DNA of 64,000 bases from Lathyrus oleraceus (Eukaryota > Streptophyta > Magnoliopsida > Fabales > Fabaceae): the NCBI RefSeq assembly GCF_024323335.1, contig NC_066579.1, positions 133,602,354 through 133,666,353 on the forward strand. The letters run 5' to 3'. The notes beneath the pieces are model-generated. The model had not been told where the DNA came from, made no database searches, and saw only the letters and a program-made list of their open reading frames with translations. Positions 23,622 to 34,744 of this stretch are shown in pieces. Made by a program: the position numbers and the translations under genes. How positions within the stretch are numbered: the stretch's first letter is position 1; every line of letters starts with the position of its first letter.

Positions 23622-24237
23622 GGTTCCAATGACATGGAAACCTTTTGGTTTTTGAAAAAGATCCCAAACATCTTTTCTGATGAATTGATTCAGTTCTTCC
23701 TCCATAGCCAAAATCCATTCATTATCCAGAAGAGCTTCATCAATTGATATGGGTTCTATCAAAGACACAAAACCTAGAAGAGGCTCTTTAGAAGGTTTGA
23801 ATGAAGATCTAGTTATGGCTGGAGCATTCTTGTCTCCCATAATCAATTCTTCAGAATCATAAGTTCTTGATCTGCTATTTTTCTGATGAGTTGGATCAGC
23901 TATTACTTCTGGTTAAGTCGTTTCTTTAGATTCTTTGGCTTTTCCTTCTGAGTCTTTTTCTCTAGATACAGAGTCTTTGGATTCTAAAAGATTGATCTTC
24001 AGATCTCTAAATTTATCAACTAGCTTTGACTTTTCAGGGTAAAGCTTATCATTGAATCTAACATGAATTGATTCCTCAATAATTTGTGTTTCAATGTTAA
24101 AGATTTTGTAGCCTTTAGAGCATTCAGAATATCCTAACAGTAAACAGTTATGTGCTTTAGAGTCAAACTTGCCAATATTCTCTTTAGTGTTTAATATAAA
24201 ACATTCACATCCAAAAGGATGAAAGTAATAGAAGGAA
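23622..24237 (-). pseudogene. SIRE integrase C-terminal region and RT start
   Basis: The reading begins abruptly at YYFHPFGCECF (24237) and runs through CLLLGYSE and a serine/lysine-rich linker with one stop near 23910. It then reaches the RT start: SIDEAL, AMEEELNQF and WDL...PKGFHVIGT. The Ogre LTR interrupts it at 23621. A homologous RT start is at 40976 on the plus strand. Confidence 0.85.
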
Positions 24238-25747
24238 GTTTACCGTTACCAATTATTCCAGAGCCAATGATCTTTCCTGTCTGGTTTCCTCCGAAACCAA
24301 CAAAGCCTTCAGGCTTAAGTTCCAAATCATGAAACATAGACCTTTTGTATATCATGTGTCATGAGCATCCACTGTCCAGGTACCATGACCAGTGTCTCAA
24401 CTGAGCTGTTAAGGATGTCTCAAACAAAAATTATTTTATCCTTATGTATCTACTTTTTGGGTCCACTTTTGTTACTTTTCCCAAAGTTTCTTACAACTTT
24501 GGGTCTTTTTGAAGAAGGATAATCATGAGATATTTGTGCATGATACTTAGGTTTCAGAACAAAGTTTTTATCCTTAGTATGCTTCCGTGTCTATGCAGAA
24601 GTATCAAGCTCAGTACCAGCAGGCACGAAATGCACATAAAGAGGTTTTGGTTTGACCCTCTGAATTTCGTCAGGTTTTATAAATTATGTACAGCCTAAGG
24701 AATCAATTTTGCTTCTATCGAACTCCATAGGTTAAGGAAGCCATTTTTCTTCTATCTATGCTTTTAGCCAGAAAGTATTGGAATGCCCTATCATGTCTGA
24801 TGACGCAGTCAATACTAGAAGCTTCTGAAGTTATTTCTTCCCCTAGTTTTGAAATTTTACTTTTCAAATCAGAGTTGTTACTTTGTACAGAAAATAATTT
24901 TTTGTTTAGAGGGGAAATATCTTTCTCAAGCTCTTTCTGATTTTTAGAAGCAATTACTTGGACTTGTTTAAGGTTCTTGTATTTACTCTAAAGACTCTGG
25001 TACTTTTCCAGCATTTCAGAGAGACATGATTCAATATCAGAATGAGATAGGTTAGAAAATACCTCTTCAGAATCAAAGTGGGATTCTGATTCTGATAATA
25101 CCTTGTCTTCTTGTTCCTCAGAGCTTGTGGGATCCTCAATAGTTGCCATCTGTGCAACGTTGGCTTTTTCTTCGTCAAAAAATTCTTCTTCAGATTCTGA
25201 GTCATCCTAAGTATCCATCAGCCCTTTATTTACTTTGGAGAAGTTCTTTTCGGGCCTTCTATCCTTTTTCAGCTTAGGACAATCATTTTTGTAGTGGTCT
25301 GGCTCCTTACACTCGAAGCAAATAACTTATTTCCCAGAAGCTTGCTTCTTCTGTCCAGATGAAGATTCAAAGCGACCAACAGTCCTTATGACTCCTTTGA
25401 ACTTTTGTTGACTACTTTGTCTGTGTTTCTAGAGTCTGTTGTCTCTTTTTGAGATTAGAGACAGCTTATCATCATCTTCTGAGTCTTCATCAAATCCTTC
25501 TGATTCTTCCTCAGCTTGATAGGCTCTAGTCTTCTCAGGATTGGACTTTAGAGCAACAAATTTACCTCTCTTCTAAGGTTCATCTCCTTTTAGCTCTATC
25601 TCATGACTTCTTAAAGAACTAACAACTTCTTCAAGACTGATGCTATTGAGCTCCTTTGCCAGCTTCAAGGAAGTTACCATAGGTCTCAATTTTTTGGGAA
25701 GACTTCTGATAATTTTCTTGACATGATCAGCTGTAGAATACCCTTTG
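24238..25747 (-). pseudogene. SIRE gag and protease
   Basis: The gag C-terminal half begins at HVKKIIRSLP near 25730. It continues through LEEVVSSLRSHEIELK and an acidic region to a CCHC knuckle (CFECKEPDHYKNDC, about 25320-25270). Acidic and coiled-coil segments follow (about 25200-24900), then FLAKSIDR near 24770. The protease motif LDSGCS lies near 24380, followed by GNQTGKIIGSG. Many stops are present. The frame then jumps at about 24237 into the integrase C-terminus, so most of integrase is deleted. The gag N-terminus is missing. Confidence 0.8.
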
Positions 25748-26867
25748 TATTAAAATGTGTAATAATTTAATTGTGATGTATTATTTTAAAGAGATTAATA
25801 TACATTTTGTATATGATGATAAAAATAAAAATTTATAAGAATACATTGTGTGGGTATTGGGTAGGTGGATACTAAAGTACCCGTACCCGAACCCATGCAC
25901 TGTTATTTTAATGGGTAATTACTCGTGCCCACACCCATATCCATTTTGCGGGTTTTTACACTACATGTTGTTGGTATTTTTTGCGGGTATCCATTAGGTA
26001 TGAGTACAATTTCCATCCCTAGGTATAACATATATGCACAGACTAGTATAATATTGAATGACATAAACATAACCCGATATAACTTGGGCCTCCGTACATA
26101 ATCAATAGGGCATAAACTGTAAGTTTATTGAATGCGCAATCTAAGGGAGGGGTGAATTAGATTTACTGTTTTTTTTTTTGTTTTTATGCAAGTTTATTTT
26201 ATTTTTAATTTTCCAGAAACAAGTGAAATGTTGCAACTTAATTAAAATGATGTTATGCAGAAAATTAAAGTGCAGGAAAGTAAATGAACATGGAGAATTA
26301 TACTAGTTCCCCTTATCAACCAAGGGTACATCTAGTCCCCTCACACCCTGTGAGAGATTTAATTATTGCTAGATCTTTGTACAATCCTCACACCAAGATT
26401 TCTCCTACAATCTTCTAACAACAACAAAGAAGCACGCCACTTCCTTGATTTTCAATAACACCAACAACTATGATGGACTTTGAATCAAACCAATTCAAAT
26501 AACCTTTTTACAACAATCACCAACTACTTGAGGATCACAATAATACATATTTAACACTTGAGTTTGTATCACCTTTGACTTGCTTGTAATACAACATATA
26601 TGAAAGTTTTGGGTCTTCTCTTTCTCTTTGATCATAATACAAACATATACACTTAAGTGCTCAGAAATGAATATGAATAAAACTTTTTTAAATGATTGAA
26701 AGTTTATGCACAAAGTTTCATTTGAAAATATATGAACACTTAACAACTTTGTTTGAATTGATTTGAAAATACATTTTAAAAGAGTTTTTTTTTTAAATAT
26801 GAAATTTGATTTCTATTTATATGACACAAGCATCCTTTGATATATCATGGAAATGTTTGATATTTCA
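25748..26867. repeat. Direct duplication, copy A
   Basis: About 1.12 kb that aligns by eye end to end with 31653-32961. It contains the 3' part of a hAT-like element (to about 26020), about 110 bases of shared flank and part of a minus-strand copia LTR (26129-26867). Copy A lacks the 183-base MITE and 10-base duplication present in copy B. Outside these borders the two copies differ completely: a SIRE gag lies to the left and Athila gag to the right. Confidence 0.85.
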
Positions 26868-27996
26868 TGTGCTATTGAGGTATTTCCTATTTTTGTATGC
26901 GTAACTCAGGATCGACATTAACATTGTTTGATCCAGAAATTGAAAGGACAACGTGCGCTATCATGAGAGCATTTAGGAAGAAAAATATAGCTCAATGGAT
27001 CTTAGCTTAAGATCAAACACCAATTTCTTCTGACTCTGAAGAAGAAATCATCATCATAGTTATACCACCCCAAACTATGAGGGATTATTGTAAAAGAACT
27101 GATGAAGGACATGTTTTGAGAGGGTTTGTACTGGAAGATCCTGCTAACTTTGATATGATAAATTTTATGCTTTCAAGTTTACGAGACAATCCTTTCGACC
27201 CGGAACGCGATTAGGGATTCGTGGGAGCATTTTGCATGCTTCTACGAAACAACTTTGATGTGCAAACCAACCGATGTCACTAAAGACCATGTTAAGTTGA
27301 GGTAGTTTGGGTTCTCACTAATTGGAAGGGCTACAAATTGGTTACTTTGCCTTCCAAATGGAAAAATTTGAACTTGGAAAAATTTCTAGAAATATTCTTC
27401 ACCACTACTCTATTTACCGAGCGAAGAGCATAGATTGTAACTTTCGAGCAACAGGAAACTGAGTTAGTTTATGACTCATGGGAAAGATTCATACTTTTAT
27501 TGCGCAAATGCCTGAATCACAATATGAATAATATGGAGCAAATGCAAAACTTCATTAAAGGTCTCAAGAGTTAGACGCGTATTCCAACACCTAGTATCTG
27601 GGTCGGAAAGATCACCCAAATTTCGGTTGGAGCAATAATCAAAGTTCAAGTGGTAATCAAGGTATGCAACAAAGCCAACAAGCTCCATTTCATAGTAAAC
27701 CTTCACAGTTGGAAGAGAACCTGCAAAATTTCATTAAAGTCACTCAATGTAGTTTTGATCAGCTAAATAAGAACCATGAAAAAATTAGTAGAAACCATGA
27801 CGCGTCGATCAAAAATTTAGAGATGCAGATTTGTCAGTTATCCAGACAAATAGCTGCTTTACCGAGATTGAGTGGAGGATTTACAGTTAACACTTTAGAT
27901 AGTCCTAAGAACGAATTATGCAAGGCTATGGAAATAGGTTTTGGGGTGATTGCCGAAAAGGGTGAAGCTGAAATAGTTGAAAAGGATGTGATTTAG
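26868..27996 (+). pseudogene. Athila gag, partial and broken
   Basis: Starts within the N-terminus. It contains conserved Athila gag blocks: SLRDNPFDPERD with stop near 27210, FGFSLIGRA.NWL near 27310, FFTTTLFTER near 27400 and LLLRKCLNHNMNNMEQMQNFIKG near 27500-27570. After frameshifts, a glutamine-rich segment (from 27661) and the conserved LEMQICQLSRQIA helix follow, to a stop at 27994-27996. The reading resumes in the same frame up to 28230, so that stop is probably a point mutation. Confidence 0.8.
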
Positions 27997-28924
27997 AAAG
28001 AAAAATATGTGATTGAAAAAGAAAAGAGTGAAAATCAAGGTGATGGAAAGGAAAGATTAATCGCCATTGATAAACTAATATATCAAAACTCCCCTTGGAG
28101 GAGAATAAAAAAGCGGGTCTTGAGTGATACAAATCCAGAATTATCGGACTACATAAAACTACCACACCCCATCATTAAGGAGAAACTGGTACATGAGGAT
28201 GAGGCAAGAATGTTTGAAAAATATAAATAAATATTGACAAAACTTCAGGTAAGTATCTCATTCCATGAAATTTTAGAGCTAATTCCTAAGTTTGCTAAGT
28301 TTATCCTGACATTGTTAAAGGGTACACAACAGAAGTTAACAAAAGAATAGGTGAACATGACAAAAAAAAGGAGATGGAAGCACCTCAGGCATTTCCACCA
28401 AAGATGAAGGATCCAGGAAAGTTCATCATCGCTTGTACCATTGGTGAGGCGAAGATTCCACATGCTTTATATGATTTAGAGTCAAGCATAAATGTCATGC
28501 CGTTGAAAAAATGGAAGGAACTGAAGATATGAGAGATCATACCAAGCAACATGACTATCATTTTAGTCGATTCATCTGTTACTCATCCGATTGGTATTGT
28601 ACACGACAAGATAGTTCATGTCGATGGTTTAACCTTCCCGGCAAATTTTGTGGTGATTGACATGAACGGAGATTCAGGAGGGTCCGTTATTCTTGGACAC
28701 CCATTTTGGCAACCGAAAAGGCAAAAATATATGTGGAGACAGGTGAACTTGTTTTGATGTTCAACAAGGAAAATGTTGTGTTTAATGCATATAAATGTAC
28801 CCCATATATGAAGGATATAAAGACATGTTACCAATCGGAAGAGAAAGGTAGTAAATTTCACAAAGAAATTACAATAGGAGTTTTTACTGGCGTGAGGGTG
28901 TCCCTTGCGCCTGACATGTTTTAA
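27997..28924 (+). pseudogene. Athila protease region
   Basis: A lysine/glutamate-rich linker (28009-28230) leads into the retropepsin-like domain: DPGKFIIACTIGEAKIPHAL, then the active-site segment, which reads DLESSINVMP (Athila normally DLG-S), then HVDGLTFPANFVVIDM and ILGHPFW. One frameshift lies near 28710. The reading ends with a stop at 28922-28924, after VSLAPDMF. No RT follows. Confidence 0.8.
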
Positions 28925-30222
28925 GCATGAGTTTCCTAGCTAATGACCGAAAAGAAGCGCTGGATAGGAGGTAACCCATTGGTTATAACTAGTTTTTTTT
29001 GTGTTTTACATAATTTACATTATTATTATTATTGGAGACATTCCAAAAGAGGAATTAGCTACTCAAGCATAACCCTTCCATGACGTTGCATTGTCTTTAA
29101 TAAAAAAGTTGGTAGTTGTGTTTTTTTTATATGCAAGTTTAGCACTTTAGCCTGGAACAAATGATCCAAAAGAACCTTGATCAACATAATAACAACTTGC
29201 AACTTGAAGGCAAAGGATGAGAAAAGAATCGGCGGACTTGTACTCAACCTACAGATACCACATCTAGTAAGTTTTGAGCAAAATAAATTCCATTGTTCAT
29301 TTTTCTTTCTTTTTTAGTGTATTCATGCATTATAATTTTATCTAGTTTGATCTATTTCCGATTAACTTCATCTGGTTTGACTGACGCATACTGAGGCAGT
29401 TTTTTGTTTATAACGTTGAGCCTTTTTAAACCACCATGTAGTAATAGATATATCCATTGCTAACCACTTCGAGCTTAACCTTTGTTTCGGTAACATAGCC
29501 TAAAATTCTTAGCCATATGAATTGAAAGATCTTTTATTTCCATCTTCTCTTTGGAGTTAGGTAGAAGTATAATTCGTAAAGTGTATGAAAAAGATTACAT
29601 TTGGGGTTGCTCTTGAAAGTGAGAAAAATTTTAAGTTTGGGGTTGGGGTACTAGAGAAAATGGGCCAAATTTTCAAAATTTTTTGAGGAAATAAGAAGTG
29701 GAAAAAGACATTTCTTCAAAAAAAAAAAAGAAGAAAAAGAATGTAACTATGAGAAGGACCAAAAATATTTAGTACCGTCAATAAGGAAAAAAGAGGTATG
29801 ATGATAGAAGGAGAACTAGACACCTAACTCCAAAGGTGTAAATCTACTCTCTAGAAAATATCCTACAAAAACATAATCCAAGTTACAACCGGAAAAGACC
29901 TATAATATGTGTGTGTGATTTTTGTGATGAACTATATTAGAACATGATCAAGCTAAACATGATTGATTTTGCATGTTGATTGAAAGATAACCCTATCCAT
30001 TGAGTGAGTCAAAGTGAGCTGAGAGACAGGTTAAGTACTCGTCAATGTTTGAGGATGCTTTTCGAATATGTCGGATAAAAGTTGGAAGCTAGAATGATGC
30101 TCAGGTAAAAGAAAATTTTAATTTCGTGATGCTCGATTGTTATTGTGTGACTTGTTTTCTGTTGACATGTGAATTTACAGGAGAGTTACTTGAGGACAAG
30201 CAACGATTCAAGTTTAGGGTTA
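28925..30222 (+). other. Athila post-pol and 3' non-coding region
   Basis: Contains the post-pol hallmark at 28954-28977, poly-A/T tracts and 'aagtttggggttgggg' text near 29633-29650, typical of the Athila region between pol and LTR. I cannot recognise an envelope-like ORF. The sequence TTGAGGACAAGCAACGATTC (30190-30209) next to the LTR is the usual Athila pre-LTR block. Confidence 0.55.
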
Positions 30223-31338
30223 TGATGACAGTCCGTCATTAGATGAATTTAGTCGAAGAATCGGATCAAAACAAGTGAAAGATTAGATACAATAAAGAAG
30301 AAAGACCAAAGAATGAGGAAAAAATAGCTAAGTGTGAAGAAAGTGGACTTAGTAAAAATTTAGGTGAAAAGACAACAAAAGAATGCAACTTCAGTAAAAA
30401 ATCACGCGCAACATCACGCACGTGATAATGCTATAAAATATGCATCGCACGATGCAAGTTATCATGTGCTCGATGGTCCCTTTTTCTGGGCTTTTTCTAA
30501 CTCATCTGATCCATTCTAAGCTATTTTTAAGGGGAAATTCTGCACTTTGATAAGGGTGACAAATTTTGGAGAGCCAAACACGATTTTGAAAGTAATAAAG
30601 GAGATTTTTAGGGCTTCGAAAGCCATTGGAGTATATTAGTTTAATGGACTTCATATGTTTCCTTCATCTATCAATTTTGGTATTATAATCTGAATTGTGA
30701 GTATCTAAGCTCCTCTAGGTTAGGTTGTGTTATGATGAACTTATTTCAATATTGTTGGGTAATATGTTGATTTGAATTTTTTGATCTATAATCCCATTCA
30801 ATTGCTTATTGTTATTAATTCTTTTTATGTGAGATACTCTTTTAAATTGATTGTCGGCACATATGGAATACTAACCAAGTCTATGTGTTGGACCTAGGGC
30901 AATTATTGTACTTACGCTGGTCGAATAGGAATATGAGACCCTGAGTAGTGGCATAACGAATCAACATTTTATGCATCGCCTAATCCTACATACGTTGGTG
31001 GACTGGGGATAGGAATCTCTTAGTAATTATTTGTGATTTATTTCGCGAGGGATCGGTTATAGCGACTTTGTTAATTCGTCGTGGGGTCATAGTGATAAAA
31101 TTATTCATATAAGGCATCAAACATCAACAATAGAGAAATAGGGGATTCTAAATACAACTTGATCGCCTTTGTAATTATGTTTAATCTATCATTTACTCTT
31201 CGCAATTCAAACTTGGAAACCCCCCTTTCTTCTAGTTTTTATACATTGCACACATTTTGTCTTGTTAAAAGGCAGTCATTGTGGATTCGATCTTTTTATT
31301 ACTGCGACACTATCGGTACACTTGCCGAGAAGTCATCA
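30223..31338 (+). repeat. Athila 3' LTR
   Basis: Starts TGATGACAGTCCGTCATT at 30223 and ends ...AAGTCATCA near 31338, about 1.12 kb. The terminal part (GGATTCGATCTTTTTATTAC..., near 31281-31305) is the conserved Athila LTR end. No second LTR is present for comparison. Confidence 0.75.
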
Positions 31339-31376
31339 ATTACCTCATATTACTGGAATGCATAACTTGGTATAAT

Positions 31377-32122
31377 CTACTATAGAGGGGATGAAAATGG
31401 GAAGGGTTTAGATATGGTACTATATTACTAGTCCCCATACCCGCAATTTAAAATCCCCATAATAGCGTGGACACCAATCTTTATACCTATACCCTATGGG
31501 TACCTAAGTACCCTTATTCGTACTTGTTACCCACAATTCTAGTAAAAATAAATCTATGAATTGAAAAATATCATATAATTTTAAATTTCAAACAAAATTA
31601 ACAAAAAACATTCAAAGATTTTACTGTTAAATTATGAAATAAACAAACAGTTATATTAAAATGTGTAATAGATTAATTGTGATGTATTCTTTTAAAGAGA
31701 TTGACATACATTTTTTATATGATGATGAAAATGAAAATTTATAAGTATACATTGTGCAGGTTATGAGGCGGGGTGGATACTAAAGTATTTGTACCCGCAC
31801 CCATACACTATTATTTTAATGGTAATGCTAACTTGTGCCTTAGGGGCACAAGATAAGAACTAAAGAAAGTAATTTTGTATTGGAAATTATGCATTAATTT
31901 TAATAAAGGGATAAAATTAATTTTATAATTGGTTTTTTCAATACAAACTTTCTACAAGTGGGTGTATTATCTTGTGCTCCTAGAGCACAAGTTAGCATTA
32001 CCCTTATTTTAATGGGTAATTACTCGTGCCCACACCCGTACCTATTTTGCTGGTTTTTACACTACATGTTGTTGGTATTTTTTGCGGGTACCCATTAGGT
32101 ATGGGTAAAATATCCATCCCTA
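31377..32122. mobile_element. hAT-like non-autonomous element
   Basis: About 745 bases rich in 'gggtaccc' and 'tacccatacc' words, with inverted terminal blocks. The left terminus reads GGGGATGAAAATGGG at 31387; the right terminus, inverted, reads TAGGGATGGATATTTTACCC. Flanks GGTATAAT (31369-31376) and GGTATAAC (32123-32130) form a near-perfect 8-base duplication, as expected for hAT. The exact left border is uncertain, since about 10 extra bases lie between the duplication and the GGGGATG block. It has no coding capacity and carries a nested MITE. A truncated sister copy lies in copy A. Confidence 0.5.
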
Positions 32123-32961
32123 GGTATAACATATATGCATAAACTGGTATAAGATTGAATAACATAATCCAATATAACTTGGGCCGGTGTACATAAACAA
32201 TAGGGCATAAACTGTTAGTTTATTGAGTACGCAATCTAAGGGAGGGGTGAATTAGACTTACCAAATTATTCTGGTTTTTATGCAAGTTTATTTTCTTTTT
32301 ACTTTTCCAAAAACAAGTGAAGTGTTACAACTTTATTAGAATGATGTTATGCCGAAAATTGAAGTGCAGAAAAGTAAATGAACATAGAGAATTATACTAG
32401 TTCCCCTTATCAACCAATGGTACCTCTCGTCCCCTTACACCATGTAAGATATTTCACGATTGCTAGACCTTTGTGCAAGCCTCACACCAAGAATTCTCCT
32501 ACAAACTTCTAACAGCAACAAATAAGCACACCACTTCCTTGATTTCCAACAACACCAACAACTATGTTGAACTTTGAATCAAACCAATTCAAATGACTTT
32601 TTTACAACAATCACCAACAATTTGATGATCATAATAATACAGATTTAACACTTGAGTTTGTATCACTTTTGACTTGCTTGTATTACAAGATTTATGAAAG
32701 TTTTGGCTCTTCCCTTTTTCTTTGATCACAATACAAATATATACACTTAAGTGCTCATAAATGAATATGAATAAACTTTTTTAAATGATGTGAAAGTTTA
32801 TGCACAAAGCTTCATTTGAAAATATATGAACACTTAACAACTTTGTTTGAATGGATTTGAAAACTACATTTTGAAAGAGTTTTATTTAAAATCTAAAATT
32901 TGATTTCTATTTATATGACACAAGCATCCTTTGATCTTTCATGGAAATGTTTGATATTTCA
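31653..32961. repeat. Direct duplication, copy B
   Basis: 1309 bases matching copy A (25748-26867) apart from a 193-base insertion (MITE plus duplicated target) and scattered substitutions. It spans part of the hAT-like element, shared flank and part of the minus-strand copia LTR. Because the same hAT-flank-LTR junctions occur in both, one copy derives from the other, or from a shared parent, after those insertions. Confidence 0.85.
31821..32003. mobile_element. MULE-type MITE with perfect TSD
   Basis: A 183-base element with 18-base perfect terminal inverted repeats, GGTAATGCTAACTTGTGC and its complement (31821-31838 and 31985-32002). Similarity extends to about 36 bases. Flanks TTATTTTAAT at 31811-31820 and 32004-32013 form a 10-base duplication, the size range of Mutator-like elements (9-11). 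The orthologous position in copy A (about 25905-25914) has a single TTATTTTAAT, the empty site. No coding capacity. Confidence 0.85.
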
Positions 32962-33574
32962 GCCGAAAAACAGTTGCAAAGGTTAGGGAAAAGTTGCAAT
33001 GAAGAGATACCATAAAATGGTATGTCAGTGTTTCAAAAAAATGAAAAAGCTCCAGGAACAATAAATTGGTCTTTGATGTCAATCTATTGGTAGATTCTTT
33101 GCAATTGTAAAATTTTGGAATAATAACATAGGATAATTGATTGGTTCAAGGAAATAATCGATTAGTCCTTAAAAGGAAATTGATTTTTTCTGAAACAATG
33201 AGTTGAAGATAATCTATTGGTCCTTGACATCAATTGATTGGTTATATGAAAAATTCGAATTTTTTTCCAAGTTATGAAAAATGGTCATATGACAATCTAT
33301 TGGTTCACTCATGTCAATAGATTGTATTAAAACCAAGTTTGATATTTTTCAAAGTGAGAATCAAATTTTAAATGATCGAAATGCATGAATGATCTTTGAG
33401 CACTTAAGATGTGTATATGAATTGAATTGAACATACATTTTGTTTATGATCCATTATCATAGATATCCAAATTTTGATATAAACTTGAAACTTGAATCAT
33501 TCTTTTTCTTCTTAAGAAAGTCTTTTGTCTTCATCAAAATCAAGCTATGATTGATGATGAACATCCTCTTTACA
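32224..33574 (-). repeat. Minus-strand Ty1-copia LTR
   Basis: On the minus strand it starts TGTAAAGAGG at 33574, directly after a polypurine tract, and ends ...GTACTCA at 32224. The middle (about 32970-33330) has repeated AATCGATT-like words in both orientations, as in several legume copia LTRs. The LTR downstream half is shared with copy A. The adjacent copia fragment is collapsed, so lineage is not determined. Confidence 0.55.
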
Positions 33575-33990
33575 ATCTCCCCTTTTTTTATGATGACAAA
33601 ATATATTGATGGAGAGTTTTTGCTTGATGCCTGTTTTCTCCTTCTATCTTCTATACCTCCCTCTATCTTGCATATCTCCCCATTTATTTTGCAATATATG
33701 ATTTGATGTCTTGGGTATCCTAAAAAAAACAACAAAAATAACCCAGGGTGAATTAGGATTTTAGAAATTTCTCCGATTTTTAGACGATGGGTCGTCCGTT
33801 CTTTATTTTTCATGATTGATTGATGACTTTAAATGTAAGTGCAGAAAAATAAAGTACGGAAAGTAAAATGACACAGTGATATATCCTGGTTCCCCTTTTC
33901 AACAAAGGATACTCTGGTCCCCTCACATCCTGGGAGAGATTTTACTATGATAGAAACTGTTACAGTTGAATCACTTCACATAAACATACC
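33575..33990 (-). mobile_element. Collapsed internal region and 5' LTR stub of the same copia element
   Basis: 33575-33589 read on the minus strand is a polypurine tract (AAAAAAAGGGGAGAT). Upstream of it, about 145 bases of internal sequence connect straight to a second LTR-like end (about 33735-33990). That end shares a block reading like 'tgcagaaaagtaaa...ctggttccc' with 26270-26330 and 32390-32410. All gag-pol is gone. This is an inference from these resemblances. Confidence 0.4.
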
Positions 33991-34207
33991 CTAACTGGCA
34001 TAAAGTTGTATACATAAAAAATAGGGTATAAATATGAAAAATAGGGTACATATTTTCATTCAATTGATTCAAATGTAAAATTACAATTGCTGCAATAGTA
34101 ACATTACAATTCCTACAAAAGTAACATTACAATAGGAAAACAACAAAAAATCAAAAGAAACATTTCATTTGTTACAGGGTTAAGTTTATGAAAGCTTAAG
34201 CACTAAG

Positions 34208-34660
34208 TCAAACAACAAAAAATAATGTCTTCCAAATTTTCTTCCACTTCATATTATTCTTCAAAACCACTTCAAGTGTTGAAAAATCGTGCTTTTGTGC
34301 CTCAATTATCCCTATTTGTTTTTAAAGATTATGAACATGCTCCTCATTTTCTTTTATTAATAATTTCAAGTTCCTTTTTTGCTTCATCATAAAATGATCC
34401 TTCTCATCTTCCACTTCTTCATAGAACCACTCAAAGAACTGACATCCAGTTAGAGTAGAGCCATGTGTACATCAACAAAAACATTTGTTACATATAATTT
34501 TTTAGTAGCTAGAATGACTTAAAGTATGGATACAATGTTACCTTAAAATAGGGACATCCCAAGAATTTGTTTGCATAGTTGCTAACTGTTGTTTCTATGC
34601 TAAGCATAACAATGTTTACATGACAAATGGGTATCCATCGCATCTTGAATTTGATTACAC
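34208..34660 (-). pseudogene. GRF-type zinc-finger gene relic
   Basis: On the minus strand, exon 1 ends at 34542 and contains ICHVNIVMLS, then TTVSN and KFLGCPYFK. A donor GTAACA follows at 34541. About 85 bases later a second exon starts near 34455 with GCQFFEWFYEEVEDE and continues as a charged helix (KRNLKLLIKENEEHVHNL). It has one stop, then a coiled-coil and hydrophobic end, and stops at 34210-34208. This is the layout of small plant GRF zinc-finger proteins (CxCG..., N..R.F.GCP, C.FF.W, coiled coil, C-terminal hydrophobic tail). The first Cys pair and the splice acceptor are degraded. It is the only non-transposon protein relic I see. Confidence 0.55.
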
Positions 34661-34744
34661 ATTCAAATCAAAACTTGCATAATCCTTCCCTTTCGCAATA
34701 AATGAAGAGCACCCATAACTTATTGTTTCCTTTTATTCAATATA

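Larger units (their letters stand above)
23622..25747 (-). mobile_element. 5' part of a SIRE/Maximus copia element, target of the Ogre insertion
   Basis: Read from 25747 down: gag, zinc knuckle, protease, an internal deletion, integrase C-terminal region and the first part of RT. It is cut exactly at the Ogre LTR, between GFHVIGT and what should be KWVF of RT. The 5' LTR is gone; the right edge at 25747 joins an unrelated duplicated segment. The 3' half of this element, expected in the same orientation left of the Ogre, is not in the window. Confidence 0.85.
26868..31338 (+). mobile_element. Athila-type Ty3-gypsy element: gag-protease, no RT/integrase, 3' LTR
   Basis: The left end is truncated inside gag; the 5' LTR and PBS are absent. 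Gag and protease are followed directly by the post-pol sequence (AAGCGCTGGATAGGAGG at 28954-28970), the long 3' region and one LTR. RT, RNase H and integrase are missing. The post-pol hallmark (aagcgcTtgttgggaggcaaccc-like) and the LTR start TGAT..CAGTCCGTCATT identify Athila. It is either a deletion derivative or a non-autonomous gag-pro form. Confidence 0.8.

Noticed and set aside
33457..33813. 118-codon minus-strand ORF
   Set aside because: Crosses a copia LTR boundary and polypurine tract; not a gene.
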